A stretch of 64,000 nt of DNA. It comes from Microbacterium sp. 1.5R. Its GTDB lineage: Bacteria > Actinomycetota > Actinomycetes > Actinomycetales > Microbacteriaceae. The notes beneath the pieces are model-generated. The model was not told the origin of the DNA. It saw only the letters and a list, made by a program, of their open reading frames with translations, and searched no databases. The stretch lies in contig NZ_CP018151.1 in assembly GCF_001889265.1 (NCBI RefSeq), forward strand, positions 1,488,001-1,552,000, read 5' to 3'. Of the stretch, positions 42,713 through 51,081 are shown one piece after another (position 1 is the stretch's first letter; the number at the start of each line of letters is the position of its first letter). Both the position numbers and the translations under genes were made by a program.

Positions 42713-43741
42713 ATGCGGTTGTTCAGTGTAGGCGCAGGAGCGCCGGCCGATCGCGCGCAGCAGGGCGCCGCAGAGCACCCGTCCGCTCCCATCCCGATCG
42801 TCGGACCCGGAATAGGGGAGACCATCCGCGTACCTCTCGGAGAGACCGGACTCGAGACCTTTCCGCTAATGCTCGGTGCGGCGGAGTTCGGCTGGAACGT
42901 CGACCTCGAGACGAGCCATGGAATCCTCGATCGCTACGTGGAATTCGGTGGCAACGCCATCCACACCGCCGACGGATTCTCCGGCGGTCGCAGCGAGCAC
43001 ATCATCGGCCAATGGCTGCAGTCCAGAGGGCGACGCGACCGCGCCCTGCTGAGTGTGCGGATCGGTGCTCACGCAGACAATCCGGGTCTCGGTTCGGTGA
43101 ACCTCGTCCGCGCTGTCGAGGGGTCGCTCACGCGGCTCGGCGTCGAGCGCATCGACGTGCTGTACCTCGACGCGACGCTCGACCGCACGACGAATCTCGA
43201 GGACACCCTCGCGACGGTCGAGTGGATGGTCGACGCGGGCAAGATCGGCGCACTCGGCGCATTCGGCTTCGCACCCGAGCGGCTCGTGGAGGCGCGCATC
43301 CTCGCCTCGGCCGGGTACCCACGCATCGAGGTCATCGATTCGCCGTACAACCTCGTCCGCCGTCAGCCGTTCGAAGGGGACCTGCGTCTGGTGGCGGGTG
43401 CGCAGAGCCTCGCGGTCACGCCGTCGCACGCTCTCGAGCACGGTTTCCTCTCCGGTCGCCACCGCAGCAAGGCGCTGACCTCGCGGGGCGTACGCGGGGA
43501 GCAGCTGCGGGGGCATCTCAACAGGCGTGGCACGAAGATCCTGCGGGCTCTCGACCAGGTCGCGACCGAACTCGAGGTTCCCGTGGCCGCCGTGTCCATC
43601 GCGTGGCTGCTCGCGCAGCGGACCATCGCGGCGCCCATCGTCAACACCTTCGCGACCGAGCACGTCGACGAGCTGATGCAGGGCGCCGGCGTCACGCTGT
43701 CGCGCGCACAGGTCACCGAGCTCACTCGCGCCGGCAACTGA
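42713..43741 (+). CDS. Aldo/keto reductase-fold protein lacking the catalytic tetrad
   Basis: A 342-residue protein with AKR sequence layout: GGNAIHTADGFSGGRSEHII (compare GxNxxDTAxxYGxGxSE), ALLSVRIG, RLGVERIDVLYLD and a C-terminal NADPH-region IAAPIVNTFATEHVDEL. All four catalytic positions are changed: Asp to His84, Tyr to Phe89, Lys to Arg116 and His to Asp153. It therefore probably lacks reductase activity and may bind NADP(H) or a ligand as a sensor or scaffold. A ~40-residue N-terminal extension is not part of the family. Expressed alone, after the pnp terminator; an upstream direct repeat may be regulatory. Confidence 0.85.
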   Translation: MRLFSVGAGAPADRAQQGAAEHPSAPIPIVGPGIGETIRVPLGETGLETFPLMLGAAEFGWNVDLETSHGILDRYVEFGGNAIHTADGFSGGRSEHIIGQWLQSRGRRDRALLSVRIGAHADNPGLGSVNLVRAVEGSLTRLGVERIDVLYLDATLDRTTNLEDTLATVEWMVDAGKIGALGAFGFAPERLVEARILASAGYPRIEVIDSPYNLVRRQPFEGDLRLVAGAQSLAVTPSHALEHGFLSGRHRSKALTSRGVRGEQLRGHLNRRGTKILRALDQVATELEVPVAAVSIAWLLAQRTIAAPIVNTFATEHVDELMQGAGVTLSRAQVTELTRAGN

Positions 43742-43821
43742 GCGTCGTAACGCCTCTGTCACAGACCTGGCATAGGGTGGAGTGAATCCCGGCGGACGCT
43801 GTCGATGAAGCGAGCGAGTTT

Positions 43822-44424
43822 GTGACGCATTACATATATCTGGTCAGACATGGTGAACATCAGGACGCCGAGCACGGTCTCGCCGACGGACCCCTGTCGC
43901 CGCGTGGCCAGCGTCAGGCCGAACTCATCGCAGATCGGCTCTCGGGACTCCCGCTCGACGCCGTCTGGCACTCTCCGCTCCTGCGCGCCAACGAGACGGC
44001 CCGTGCGATCGCCGAGCGGCTCCCGTCGGTCGATCCAGAGCCGACCGCACTGCTGTTCGACTGCGTGCCCACGGGGATGACCGACGAGACCCCGGCCGCC
44101 TACGAACCGTTCTTCGGCTCGGTGACCGAGGCGGAGCTCGATGCCGGGCGTGCTCAGATGTTCGACGCGGTCAACGAGTTCCTGGTGCGCAAACCGGGTG
44201 ACGTGCACGAGGTTCTCATCACGCACAACTTCGTGATCTCGTGGTTCGTGCGTGAGGTCCTCGGTGCCCCCGAGTGGCGATGGATGACCTTGAACCAGGC
44301 GCACTGCGGCCTCACGGTGATCGCCCAGAAACAGGGCCGGCCCTGGACGCTCCTCACTCACAACGACACCGGGCACCTCCCGGTCGAGCTGCGCACGGGC
44401 ATCCCCGATGCGATGCCCGTCTGA
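43822..44424 (+). CDS. Histidine phosphatase-family protein
   Basis: A 200-residue phosphoglycerate-mutase-like phosphatase. The phospho-His motif RHGEH (His10) is near the start; WHSPLLRANETARAI carries the conserved Arg; the second His is in LITHNF. No gatekeeping sequence identifies it as a glycolytic mutase, so a broad phosphatase is more likely. Start is GTG 43822 (VTHYIYLVRHGE), with GAGCGAG upstream. It precedes dapB, which has its own promoter. Confidence 0.88.
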   Translation: MTHYIYLVRHGEHQDAEHGLADGPLSPRGQRQAELIADRLSGLPLDAVWHSPLLRANETARAIAERLPSVDPEPTALLFDCVPTGMTDETPAAYEPFFGSVTEAELDAGRAQMFDAVNEFLVRKPGDVHEVLITHNFVISWFVREVLGAPEWRWMTLNQAHCGLTVIAQKQGRPWTLLTHNDTGHLPVELRTGIPDAMPV

Positions 44425-44482
44425 TTCCCCGTTGATTCCCCGAGTTCCGGCCCGCCGCGCCGGGCGGATCGAGGTCGCGAAA

Positions 44483-44488
44483 TAGACT
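44483..44488 (+). promoter_or_regulatory. -10 box of dapB (leaderless)
   Basis: TAGACT followed by 6 nt and ATG 44495. Confidence 0.55.
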
Positions 44489-44494
44489 GAACGC

Positions 44495-45235
44495 ATGACC
44501 ACCCAGGTAGCACTCGTCGGCGGAACCGGGAAGCTCGGATCGATCATCGGTGCGGTGATCGACGAGCTCGAGGGCTTCGAGGTGACGCGCGTGCTGACGT
44601 CTCGTAGCGACCTCGCCGAGCTCGACGGTGCGGACCTGGTGATCGACGCGACCACGCCTCAGGTCAGTGTCGACGTCGTGCGCGCTGCGGTCGAGCGCGA
44701 GATCAACATTCTCGTCGCCACGTCGGGATGGTCCACCGAGCGGATCGCACTCGTGCGTCCTCTGGTGGAGAACGCCGGAACCGGGGCTGTCTTCATCCCG
44801 AACTTCTCGCTGGGATCGGTGCTCGGTTCGGCTCTGGCCGCAGCAGCCGCGCCGTTCTTCGGATCGGCGGAGATCGTCGAGGCGCACCATGAGGCGAAGG
44901 TGGATTCGCCGAGCGGCACTGCGGTGCGCACGGCCGAGCTCATCGCCGCCGCACGCGCCGAACAGGGTCCCGTCAGCGCACCGCACGCCGACCAGCGAGC
45001 GCGCGGACAGCAGGTCGGCAGCGTGCCGATCCACTCGCTCCGGCGTCCCGGCGTCATCGCCAAACAGGAGGTCGTCCTGTCCGGCCCCGGTGAGTCCCTC
45101 ACGTTCACGCATGACACGGTCGACCCCGCACTCGCCTACGCCCCGGGCATACGTCTCGCGGTGCCGTTCGCGGCCCAGGCGATCGGCGTCTTCGTCGGGC
45201 TCGAGAGCATGATCGACATCGGCATCCGCTCGTGA
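44495..45235 (+). CDS. dapB: 4-hydroxy-tetrahydrodipicolinate reductase
   Basis: A 246-residue NAD(P)H enzyme, second step of the diaminopimelate/lysine branch. The N-terminal Rossmann loop is VGGTGKLGS, a variant of GAxGRMG; the catalytic and substrate motif EAHHEAKVDSPSGTA is intact. The C-terminus is standard. It makes the product of DapA (encoded at 50.0 kb) into tetrahydrodipicolinate; dapF lies at the right edge. Leaderless start. The next gene overlaps its stop. Confidence 0.96.
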   Translation: MTTQVALVGGTGKLGSIIGAVIDELEGFEVTRVLTSRSDLAELDGADLVIDATTPQVSVDVVRAAVEREINILVATSGWSTERIALVRPLVENAGTGAVFIPNFSLGSVLGSALAAAAAPFFGSAEIVEAHHEAKVDSPSGTAVRTAELIAAARAEQGPVSAPHADQRARGQQVGSVPIHSLRRPGVIAKQEVVLSGPGESLTFTHDTVDPALAYAPGIRLAVPFAAQAIGVFVGLESMIDIGIRS

Positions 45236-45669
45236 TGTCGCGGATCGGCGTCGGCCTGATGGCCGCCGCGCTGCTGGTCTACCTCGCCGTCGCCATCTGG
45301 TTGGCCGTGATGTTCTTCGCTGTCGGCACACCGGTGTCCATCGGCATGGGCATCGCGCTGATCGTTCTCGCCCCGATCGGGGCATGGGCGCTCGTCCGAG
45401 AGATGCAGTTCGGGTTCGCTGCCGACCGGCTCGGGCGTGAGCTCGATGCCGAGGGCGGTATGCCCGCGGCGGAGTCCGAGCTGACGCCGAGTGGCCGAAT
45501 CGCTCGTGCCGACGCCGACCCGCTCATCGCGAGATACGCGGGGGAGGCGGATGCGGAGCCGACGGACTGGCGCGCGCGCTACCGACTCGGCGTCGTCCAG
45601 GATGCCGCTGGCCGCCGCAAGGACGCTCGCGCCAGCATCCGCGAGGCGATTCGCATCGCTCGCGGATGA
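45235..45669 (+). CDS. Two-helix membrane protein with TPR-like tail
   Basis: A 144-residue protein: two hydrophobic helices (~5-30 and 33-55), a polar linker, then a short helix-turn-helix segment RARYRLGVVQDAAGRRKDAR resembling a single TPR unit. Its ATG shares a base with the dapB stop (TGATG), so it is coupled to dapB. The family occurs next to dapB in Microbacteriaceae as far as I recall; function unknown. Confidence 0.75.
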   Translation: MSRIGVGLMAAALLVYLAVAIWLAVMFFAVGTPVSIGMGIALIVLAPIGAWALVREMQFGFAADRLGRELDAEGGMPAAESELTPSGRIARADADPLIARYAGEADAEPTDWRARYRLGVVQDAAGRRKDARASIREAIRIARG

Positions 45670-45675
45670 CCGACG

Positions 45676-46101
45676 TCAGGCGAGCGTGGCCTCGAGCGTG
45701 ATCTCGATGCCGGCGAGCGCCTGCGATACGGGGCAGCCGACCTTCGCCTCGGCAGCGATCGACTGGAACTCCTCAGGGCTGAGCCCGGGGACGACCGCGT
45801 TCACGTTGAGGTGGCTTCCGCTGATTCCGACACCGGGCTTGAAGGTGACGGACGCGCTGGTGTTGACGCGCTCCGGCGGAGTGCCGTTCTCGGACAGCGC
45901 GTGAGACAGCGCCATGCTGAAACACGACGCGTGGGCTGCGGCGATCAGCTCTTCAGGCGTGGTGGTGGTGTCGCTGCCCTCGCTGCGGGCCTTCCAGTTG
46001 ATCGGGAAGGTCCCGAGCTTCGACGAGGAGAACGCGACTGTGCCCGAGCCCTCGGTGAGGGATCCGGTCCAGGTGGTGGTGGCTTCGCTGGTGACGGGCA
46101 T
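45676..46101 (-). CDS. OsmC-family peroxidase
   Basis: A 141-residue OsmC/Ohr-fold protein that reduces organic hydroperoxides. Both catalytic Cys are present: AHASCFSMAL and VGCPVSQAL. The N-terminal WTGSLTEGSGTV and PEELIAAAHA are typical of the OsmC branch. ATG 46101 has a perfect GGAGG four nt upstream, so upstream in-frame codons are discarded. It is on the same strand as the DUF4395/thioredoxin pair (85 nt away), forming a redox-related neighbourhood. Confidence 0.93.
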   Translation of the reverse strand: MPVTSEATTTWTGSLTEGSGTVAFSSSKLGTFPINWKARSEGSDTTTTPEELIAAAHASCFSMALSHALSENGTPPERVNTSASVTFKPGVGISGSHLNVNAVVPGLSPEEFQSIAAEAKVGCPVSQALAGIEITLEATLA

Positions 46102-46186
46102 GATTCCTCCGTTGTATCGCGCGCTGCTCGATGCGGGTCGCGTGTGCGGCCAGCCTATCGAGCGTGGGCGTGCGGCGGAACAGCGC

Positions 46187-46753
46187 TCAGGCGGTCGACG
46201 CCGCGCGACCGAGGATGCCTGCTCGCTGCAGCAGCAGATAGATCTGGCATCCGAGGCAGAAGGAGAACGCCGCATTGAGGAAGGCGGCGATGAAAGCGGC
46301 GGCGGTCGCGATGGGCAGCGCCCACGGGACCCCGGCGAGGTGCAGCACGAGACCGATCGTGACGACGACGAGACCGACACCCTGGGCGAACCGCGGTGGA
46401 CGCGGATCCTCGAGCTCGGTCGGAGCGGCCAGTCTCGGACGGATGACCCTGCGGAACACGACGCCCCATGGTGTGGTCGCGGGTGACAGGACGCCCCACA
46501 GGAACAGCAGGGCGATCACGATCGTGAGGAGGAACCCCGGGTCCAGCGCGCGCTGTGCAAGGGTCGCCGACGTCACGGCCCACGTGGCCGAGCCGATGTC
46601 GGCCGAGTCGAGCGGCTGATAGGCGAACCAGCCGAAGGTCCGTGCGGTCGAGATGCCGACCAGCGCCAGATATGTCGCGACGAGCAGCAGCACTGTCGTG
46701 ACCGTCGCTGCGAATCGCGGGCCGCGGGGATCGATGCCGGCCGGTGTCGTCAT
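46187..46753 (-). CDS. DUF4395 membrane protein
   Basis: A 188-residue membrane protein with about four helices. The DUF4395 hallmark is near the C-terminus: DPRPPRFAQG, then NAAFSFCLGCQIYLLLQR with a CxxC in a helix. Genes of this family regularly stand beside thioredoxin-like genes, as here (16 nt after the thioredoxin-like gene, same strand), so it probably exchanges thiols or electrons with it across the membrane. The exact reaction is unknown. Confidence 0.87.
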   Translation of the reverse strand: MTTPAGIDPRGPRFAATVTTVLLLVATYLALVGISTARTFGWFAYQPLDSADIGSATWAVTSATLAQRALDPGFLLTIVIALLFLWGVLSPATTPWGVVFRRVIRPRLAAPTELEDPRPPRFAQGVGLVVVTIGLVLHLAGVPWALPIATAAAFIAAFLNAAFSFCLGCQIYLLLQRAGILGRAASTA

Positions 46754-46769
46754 GTGCTTTCCGTCCTCG

Positions 46770-47183
46770 TCATACGGTTGCCAGCGCGTCGTTCAGCGCG
46801 TGTCGATGGGGCACGCCATGGAAGCGTGCGCGGACGGCTCCTGATCCGTCGACGATGAAGGTCGTCGGTGTCTGCATGACCTTGTATCGAGCCGACAGAT
46901 CCGGTCGATGCGTCAGGTCGACCTCCACGTGGTCCAGGCCCTCCGATTCTGCGACGTAGCTGCTGAGCATGCGTCGTACCTGGGGGCAGCGGGTGCACAT
47001 CTCGGTGCTGAACTGCACGACTGTCGCTCTCGCGCCCAGGCGCGACACGCCCGCGTCGTTCGGATCGAAGCGCAGATGGCCGCCTCCGCGACGCCGTCCG
47101 TCGAGAAGTCTCAGCACGACACCGATCGTGCCGGCGAGCACGAGCAGCGCTGCGGCGAGGAGAAGGGCGACGGCGGGTGACAT
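46770..47183 (-). CDS. Membrane-anchored thioredoxin-like protein
   Basis: A 137-residue protein with an N-terminal membrane helix (MSPAVALLLAAALLVLAGTI) followed by a thioredoxin domain: VVQFSTEMCTRCPQVRRML has the redox CxxC (CTRC) and the cis-Pro loop is QTPTTFIVD. It faces outward or is membrane-tethered. ATG 47183 follows a TATTCT box by 6 nt; the open frame further upstream is discarded. First gene of a two-gene operon with DUF4395. Confidence 0.9.
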   Translation of the reverse strand: MSPAVALLLAAALLVLAGTIGVVLRLLDGRRRGGGHLRFDPNDAGVSRLGARATVVQFSTEMCTRCPQVRRMLSSYVAESEGLDHVEVDLTHRPDLSARYKVMQTPTTFIVDGSGAVRARFHGVPHRHALNDALATV

Positions 47184-47189
47184 GCGTCG

Positions 47190-47195
47190 AGAATA
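47190..47195 (-). promoter_or_regulatory. -10 box of the thioredoxin-like gene (leaderless)
   Basis: TATTCT on the minus strand, 6 nt before ATG 47183. Confidence 0.5.
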
Positions 47196-47266
47196 CGGGC
47201 GATCCGGCACCGCCCGGGCCGATATGTCGCATCGTGACGATCCGACTCGACAGCCCCCAGGGCGGG

Positions 47267-47272
47267 TAGTCT
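47267..47272 (+). promoter_or_regulatory. -10 box of the thyA operon (leaderless)
   Basis: TAGTCT followed by 7 nt and ATG 47280. Confidence 0.5.
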
Positions 47273-47279
47273 GGCACAC

Positions 47280-48089
47280 ATGAGCGCAGCCGTCCCGACG
47301 CCGTACGAAGACCTTCTCCGAGACGTGCTGGAGTCCGGCACTCACAAGTCCGATCGAACAGGAACCGGCACCACCAGCGTCTTCGGGCGGCAGATCCGCT
47401 TCGATCTCTCCGAGGGCTTCCCGCTCATCACCACGAAGCGGGTGCACTTCAAGTCGATCGCCTACGAGCTCCTCTGGTTCCTCAGGGGCGACTCGAATGT
47501 GAAGTGGCTGCAGGAGCATGGCGTCACCATCTGGGACGAATGGGCGGATGCCGACGGCGATCTGGGTCCGGTCTACGGAGTGCAGTGGCGCAGCTGGCCG
47601 ACGCCGGAGGGTGAGAGCATCGATCAGCTCGCTCAGGTGATCGAGCAGATCCGGCAGACGCCCGACTCCCGGCGACTCATCGTGTCTGCCTGGAACCCGG
47701 CGGACATCCCCGACATGGCGCTTGCTCCCTGTCACGCCCTGTTCCAGTTCTACGTGGCGGACGGCAAGCTCTCCTGCCAGCTCTATCAGCGCAGCGCCGA
47801 CCTGTTCCTCGGCGTCCCGTTCAACATCGCGTCCTACGCCCTGCTGACGTTGATGGTCGCCCAGCAGGTGGGACTCGAGCCGGGTGACTTCGTCTGGACC
47901 GGGGGTGACTGCCACATCTACGACAATCACCTCGACCAGGTGAATGAACAGCTCACGCGCGAACCGTATCCATACCCGACGCTGAGGTTCGCCCGGACGC
48001 CCGAGTCGATCCTCGACTACGACTACGAGGACTTCGTCGTCGAGGATTACCAGCACCACGCTCCGATCAGGGCGGCGGTCGCGGTATGA
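47280..48089 (+). CDS. thyA: Thymidylate synthase
   Basis: A 269-residue enzyme that methylates dUMP to dTMP using methylene-tetrahydrofolate. Conserved elements: DRTGTGT phosphate loop, [10 protein letters not shown], the catalytic Cys in [12 protein letters not shown], and [12 protein letters not shown] with GDCHIYDNH. First of a tightly packed set thyA-folA-SDR, each overlapping the next; the dihydrofolate it makes is recycled by FolA. Confidence 0.97.
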   Translation: MSAAVPTPYEDLLRDVLESGTHKSDRTGTGTTSVFGRQIRFDLSEGFPLITTKRVHFKSIAYELLWFLRGDSNVKWLQEHGVTIWDEWADADGDLGPVYGVQWRSWPTPEGESIDQLAQVIEQIRQTPDSRRLIVSAWNPADIPDMALAPCHALFQFYVADGKLSCQLYQRSADLFLGVPFNIASYALLTLMVAQQVGLEPGDFVWTGGDCHIYDNHLDQVNEQLTREPYPYPTLRFARTPESILDYDYEDFVVEDYQHHAPIRAAVAV

Positions 48090-48562
48090 CCTGGGTCGGG
48101 CTGATCTGGGCAGAGGCGCACGGCGGCGTCATCGGAGCAGAGGGCGGCATGCCCTGGAACGTCCCCGAGGATCTCGCTCACTTCAAGGAAGTCACCCTCG
48201 GCGCTCCCGTGATCATGGGTCGCAAGACGTGGGACTCGCTCCCTGAGCGCTTCCGCCCGCTTCCAGGGCGAGAGAACATCGTCATCACCCGCCAGCAGGA
48301 CTGGTCCGCGGACGGCGCCCGTCGTGCCGCGACCGTCACGGACGCGGTGCGGGGCCACGAGAAGGTATGGATCATCGGCGGCGCCGAGATCTTCCGCCTG
48401 GTGATCGCCGACGCCGACCGCCTCGAAGTCACCGAGCTCGACATCGAGGTCTCCGGCGACGCGTATGCGCCGTCCAAAGCCGGGTGGAGGCTCGTGAACG
48501 AGGGGGAGTGGCAGACGTCGCGCTCCGGCATCCGGTTCCGCTTCCTGGGATACGAGCGCTGA
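48086..48562 (+). CDS. folA: Dihydrofolate reductase
   Basis: A 158-residue NADPH enzyme that regenerates tetrahydrofolate after ThyA. Seen: [20 protein letters not shown] with the active-site Asp/Glu region, [14 protein letters not shown], and [10 protein letters not shown]. The ATG overlaps the thyA stop (ATGA). Normal length; trimethoprim target. The following SDR gene starts within its stop codon. Confidence 0.96.
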   Translation: MTWVGLIWAEAHGGVIGAEGGMPWNVPEDLAHFKEVTLGAPVIMGRKTWDSLPERFRPLPGRENIVITRQQDWSADGARRAATVTDAVRGHEKVWIIGGAEIFRLVIADADRLEVTELDIEVSGDAYAPSKAGWRLVNEGEWQTSRSGIRFRFLGYER

Positions 48563-49323
48563 TGCCCACCGCACTGATCACCGGAGCGAGCGCCGGCCTC
48601 GGCGCAGAGTTCGCGCGCCAGTTGGCCCGGCGCCGAGCCGATCTGATCCTCGTCGCACGTTCCGCCGGCGATCTCGAGGTCGTGGCGGCCGAGTTGCGCA
48701 GCGAGCACGGTGTCGCGGTCGAGGTGCTTCCCGCCGACCTGTCGATCGATGAGGATGTCGAGCGCGTCGCCGACCGTCTCCGTGATGCCTCCGATCCGGT
48801 CGACCTTCTCATCAACAATGCAGGCTTCGGCCTCCCGCTGCAGTTCGCCGACAACGACATCGACGACGAGGTGCGCCATCTGCGCGTTCACGTCGAGGCG
48901 TCGATGCGGCTCATGCACGCGGCGCTTCAGACGATGCGCGGCCGTGGGGGCCGGATCATCAACGTCGCGTCCGTCGCAGGGTTCATCTCGCGCTCCACGT
49001 ATTCCGCGTGCAAGAGCTGGTTGATCGGATTCAGCCGCTGGGCGAATGTCGAGTACGCACCCGACGGAGTGACGGTCACCGCCGTCTGCCCGGGTTTCAC
49101 GCACACGACCTTCCACGAGCGGATGGGACTCGAACCGGGGCACGAGGGCGTTCCCGGCTTCATGTGGCTCGACGCGCGGAATGTGGTCCGCGAGGCGCTC
49201 CGTGACGCGGCGCGCGGAAGGGCCGTCTCGATCCCGTCGCTGCGTTACAAGGCGATCGTCGCTGTCGCGTCCCTGCTTCCGAGCGCGCTGACCTCCGGCG
49301 TCGCACGTCGCGGCCGCGTCTGA
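48562..49323 (+). CDS. Short-chain dehydrogenase/reductase
   Basis: A 253-residue SDR with the cofactor loop TGASAGLG, NNAG, the catalytic Ser in NVASVAG and YSACK (YxxxK). The cofactor preference and substrate are not evident. The ATG overlaps the folA stop (TGATG). It is third in the thyA operon; a pterin-reductase role is conceivable from context but the sequence is of the general DltE-like type. Confidence 0.9.
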   Translation: MPTALITGASAGLGAEFARQLARRRADLILVARSAGDLEVVAAELRSEHGVAVEVLPADLSIDEDVERVADRLRDASDPVDLLINNAGFGLPLQFADNDIDDEVRHLRVHVEASMRLMHAALQTMRGRGGRIINVASVAGFISRSTYSACKSWLIGFSRWANVEYAPDGVTVTAVCPGFTHTTFHERMGLEPGHEGVPGFMWLDARNVVREALRDAARGRAVSIPSLRYKAIVAVASLLPSALTSGVARRGRV

Positions 49324-49383
49324 TCTGAACGTCGACCGCGTCCCGCTGCGGGCGCGCCGTGCGCGAATGAGGGCGCTAGGAGA

Positions 49384-49923
49384 TCAGCGGAATCTGCCCA
49401 GACGGATACCGGCGTATCCGATCGCCGCCACGGTCTCTCCATCGGTGATGCGGCCATCGGAGATCATGCCGAGGACGTCGGAGAACGGTACCCAGGTGAC
49501 GGCGTCGATGCCCTCCTCCGCCTGCGTGCGAGTGGAGTCGTCGGACGGAGTCAGACCCCGAGCGAGGAACACGTGCTCGGGGGCGTGGGCGATCCCGTTC
49601 AGGGCGTTCATCGTTCCGAGTTCCGTCCAGTCCTCGGCGACGAAGCCCGTCTCCTCGAGCAGCTCGCGCTGCGCTGCCGCGAGCGGTTCTTCGCCGTCGC
49701 TTCCTCCGGCAGGAATCTCGATCGAGACTCCGGTCGTGTAGCGCTCGAGAGTGATGAGGCAGACGCGGTCCTCGTCATCGAGTGCGACGACGAAGACTGC
49801 CGGATGCCGCATGGTCACCACGCCGTAGATGCCATCGCCCCCTGGCCCCGTGACCTGGTCCTCCCGAACCTCGATCCACCGGTTCTCGTACACCGTCGAC
49901 GATTCGCGTGTGACCCATGCCAT
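49384..49923 (-). CDS. NUDIX hydrolase, ADP-ribose pyrophosphatase-like
   Basis: A 179-residue NUDIX protein with an exact box: GGSDGEEPLAAAQRELLEETGF matches G-x5-E-x7-REUxEExG (starting at residue 74). The context VSIEIPAGG and the ENRWIEVRED N-terminus resemble ADP-ribose/ADP-sugar pyrophosphatases. ATG 49923 follows a TAGGCT box by 7 nt, so the long upstream open frame is not used. Divergent from dapA. Confidence 0.9.
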   Translation of the reverse strand: MAWVTRESSTVYENRWIEVREDQVTGPGGDGIYGVVTMRHPAVFVVALDDEDRVCLITLERYTTGVSIEIPAGGSDGEEPLAAAQRELLEETGFVAEDWTELGTMNALNGIAHAPEHVFLARGLTPSDDSTRTQAEEGIDAVTWVPFSDVLGMISDGRITDGETVAAIGYAGIRLGRFR

Positions 49924-49930
49924 GGAGTCG

Positions 49931-49936
49931 AGCCTA
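49931..49936 (-). promoter_or_regulatory. -10 box of the NUDIX gene (leaderless)
   Basis: TAGGCT on the minus strand, 7 nt before ATG 49923. Confidence 0.5.
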
Positions 49937-50023
49937 TGTGGATCCCAATCAAGATGATGGTCGCGATCGTCCGGGGAGATGTCATCCGCCGTCCCTCGTC
50001 TGGGTGAGCGGCATTCGAACCGA

Positions 50024-50029
50024 TACGCT
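50024..50029 (+). promoter_or_regulatory. -10 box of dapA (leaderless)
   Basis: TACGCT (in GATACGCT) followed by 6 nt and ATG 50036. Confidence 0.5.
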
Positions 50030-50035
50030 GGGGGC

Positions 50036-51013
50036 ATGACGCACTCGGGCAACCCCTTCGGACAGGTTCTCGTCGCGCTCGTCACTCCGATGACGGCCGA
50101 CGGCGAAGTCGATTGGCCCGCCGTCGAGAAGCACATCGATGACGTCATCACCGCCGGTGCTGACGGAATCGTCGTGACGGGAACGACCGGCGAGACCTCG
50201 ACCCTGACGGACCCTGAGAAGCTCAAGCTCGTCGAGGTCGGAAAGTCGGTCTCGGCCGGACGCGCCAAGATCATCACCGGCGGTGGATCCAACGAGACCG
50301 CGCACGCGATCGAGCTCTACAAGGCGAGCGAGAAGGCCGGCGCAGACGCCATCATGATCGTCACGCCGTACTACAACAAGCCGACCCAGGCCGGGATCCT
50401 CACGCATTTCCGCCTGGTGGCCGACGCCACCGACCTGCCGGTGATCCTCTACGACATCCCCGGTCGCACCGGCGTGCCGATCAAGTACGAGACCATCCTG
50501 CGCCTCGCCAAGCACCCGAACATCCTCGCCGTGAAGGACGCCAAGGGCGACTTCTCCGAGGTGAGCCGCGTCCTGAACCAGACCGACCTCATGTACTTCT
50601 CGGGAGACGACGCGAATGTTCTGCCGCATCTCGCCATCGGCGCGACCGGCCTGATCGGCGTGACCGCCAACGTCGCGGCGGCTCCGTACCGCACCATCAT
50701 CGACGCCGTCAACCGAGGCGATCTGACGACGGCCACGGCAGAGCACAAGAGGCTCGAGCCGCTCGTGCGCGCGGTCATGACGCATGTCCCGGGAACCGTC
50801 GCCGCGAAGTACATCCTGCACGGCCTGGGCCGGATCTCCAGCCCCCGCGTGCGTCTGCCCCTGGTGGGTCCCGAAGAGTGGGAGGCCGCGCTCATCGAGG
50901 ACGAGCTCGATCTCGTGAGGGACGTTCCGGGAGCAGACTTCTCCAACTTCCGCCCCGACCGCAACGCGGCCGCGGGCGGCGCGCTGCCGAAGGTGCACGG
51001 CACGACCCGCTGA
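50036..51013 (+). CDS. dapA: 4-hydroxy-tetrahydrodipicolinate synthase
   Basis: A 325-residue TIM-barrel lyase/aldolase that condenses pyruvate with aspartate semialdehyde, first step of the diaminopimelate branch. Seen: VVTGTTGETSTLT, PYYNKPTQAG, YDIPGRTG and the Schiff-base Lys in AVKDAKGD. The ATG at 50036 is set by the TACGCT box 6 nt upstream. The next gene, rnj, begins 68 nt later; in several actinobacteria the pair dapA-rnj is conserved. Confidence 0.96.
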   Translation: MTHSGNPFGQVLVALVTPMTADGEVDWPAVEKHIDDVITAGADGIVVTGTTGETSTLTDPEKLKLVEVGKSVSAGRAKIITGGGSNETAHAIELYKASEKAGADAIMIVTPYYNKPTQAGILTHFRLVADATDLPVILYDIPGRTGVPIKYETILRLAKHPNILAVKDAKGDFSEVSRVLNQTDLMYFSGDDANVLPHLAIGATGLIGVTANVAAAPYRTIIDAVNRGDLTTATAEHKRLEPLVRAVMTHVPGTVAAKYILHGLGRISSPRVRLPLVGPEEWEAALIEDELDLVRDVPGADFSNFRPDRNAAAGGALPKVHGTTR

Positions 51014-51081
51014 GAACGCACGCGCCGAGGCGCGTCACCATGAACGAACGGACGCGTGGAGTGTCCGACTGAGGAGACAGC

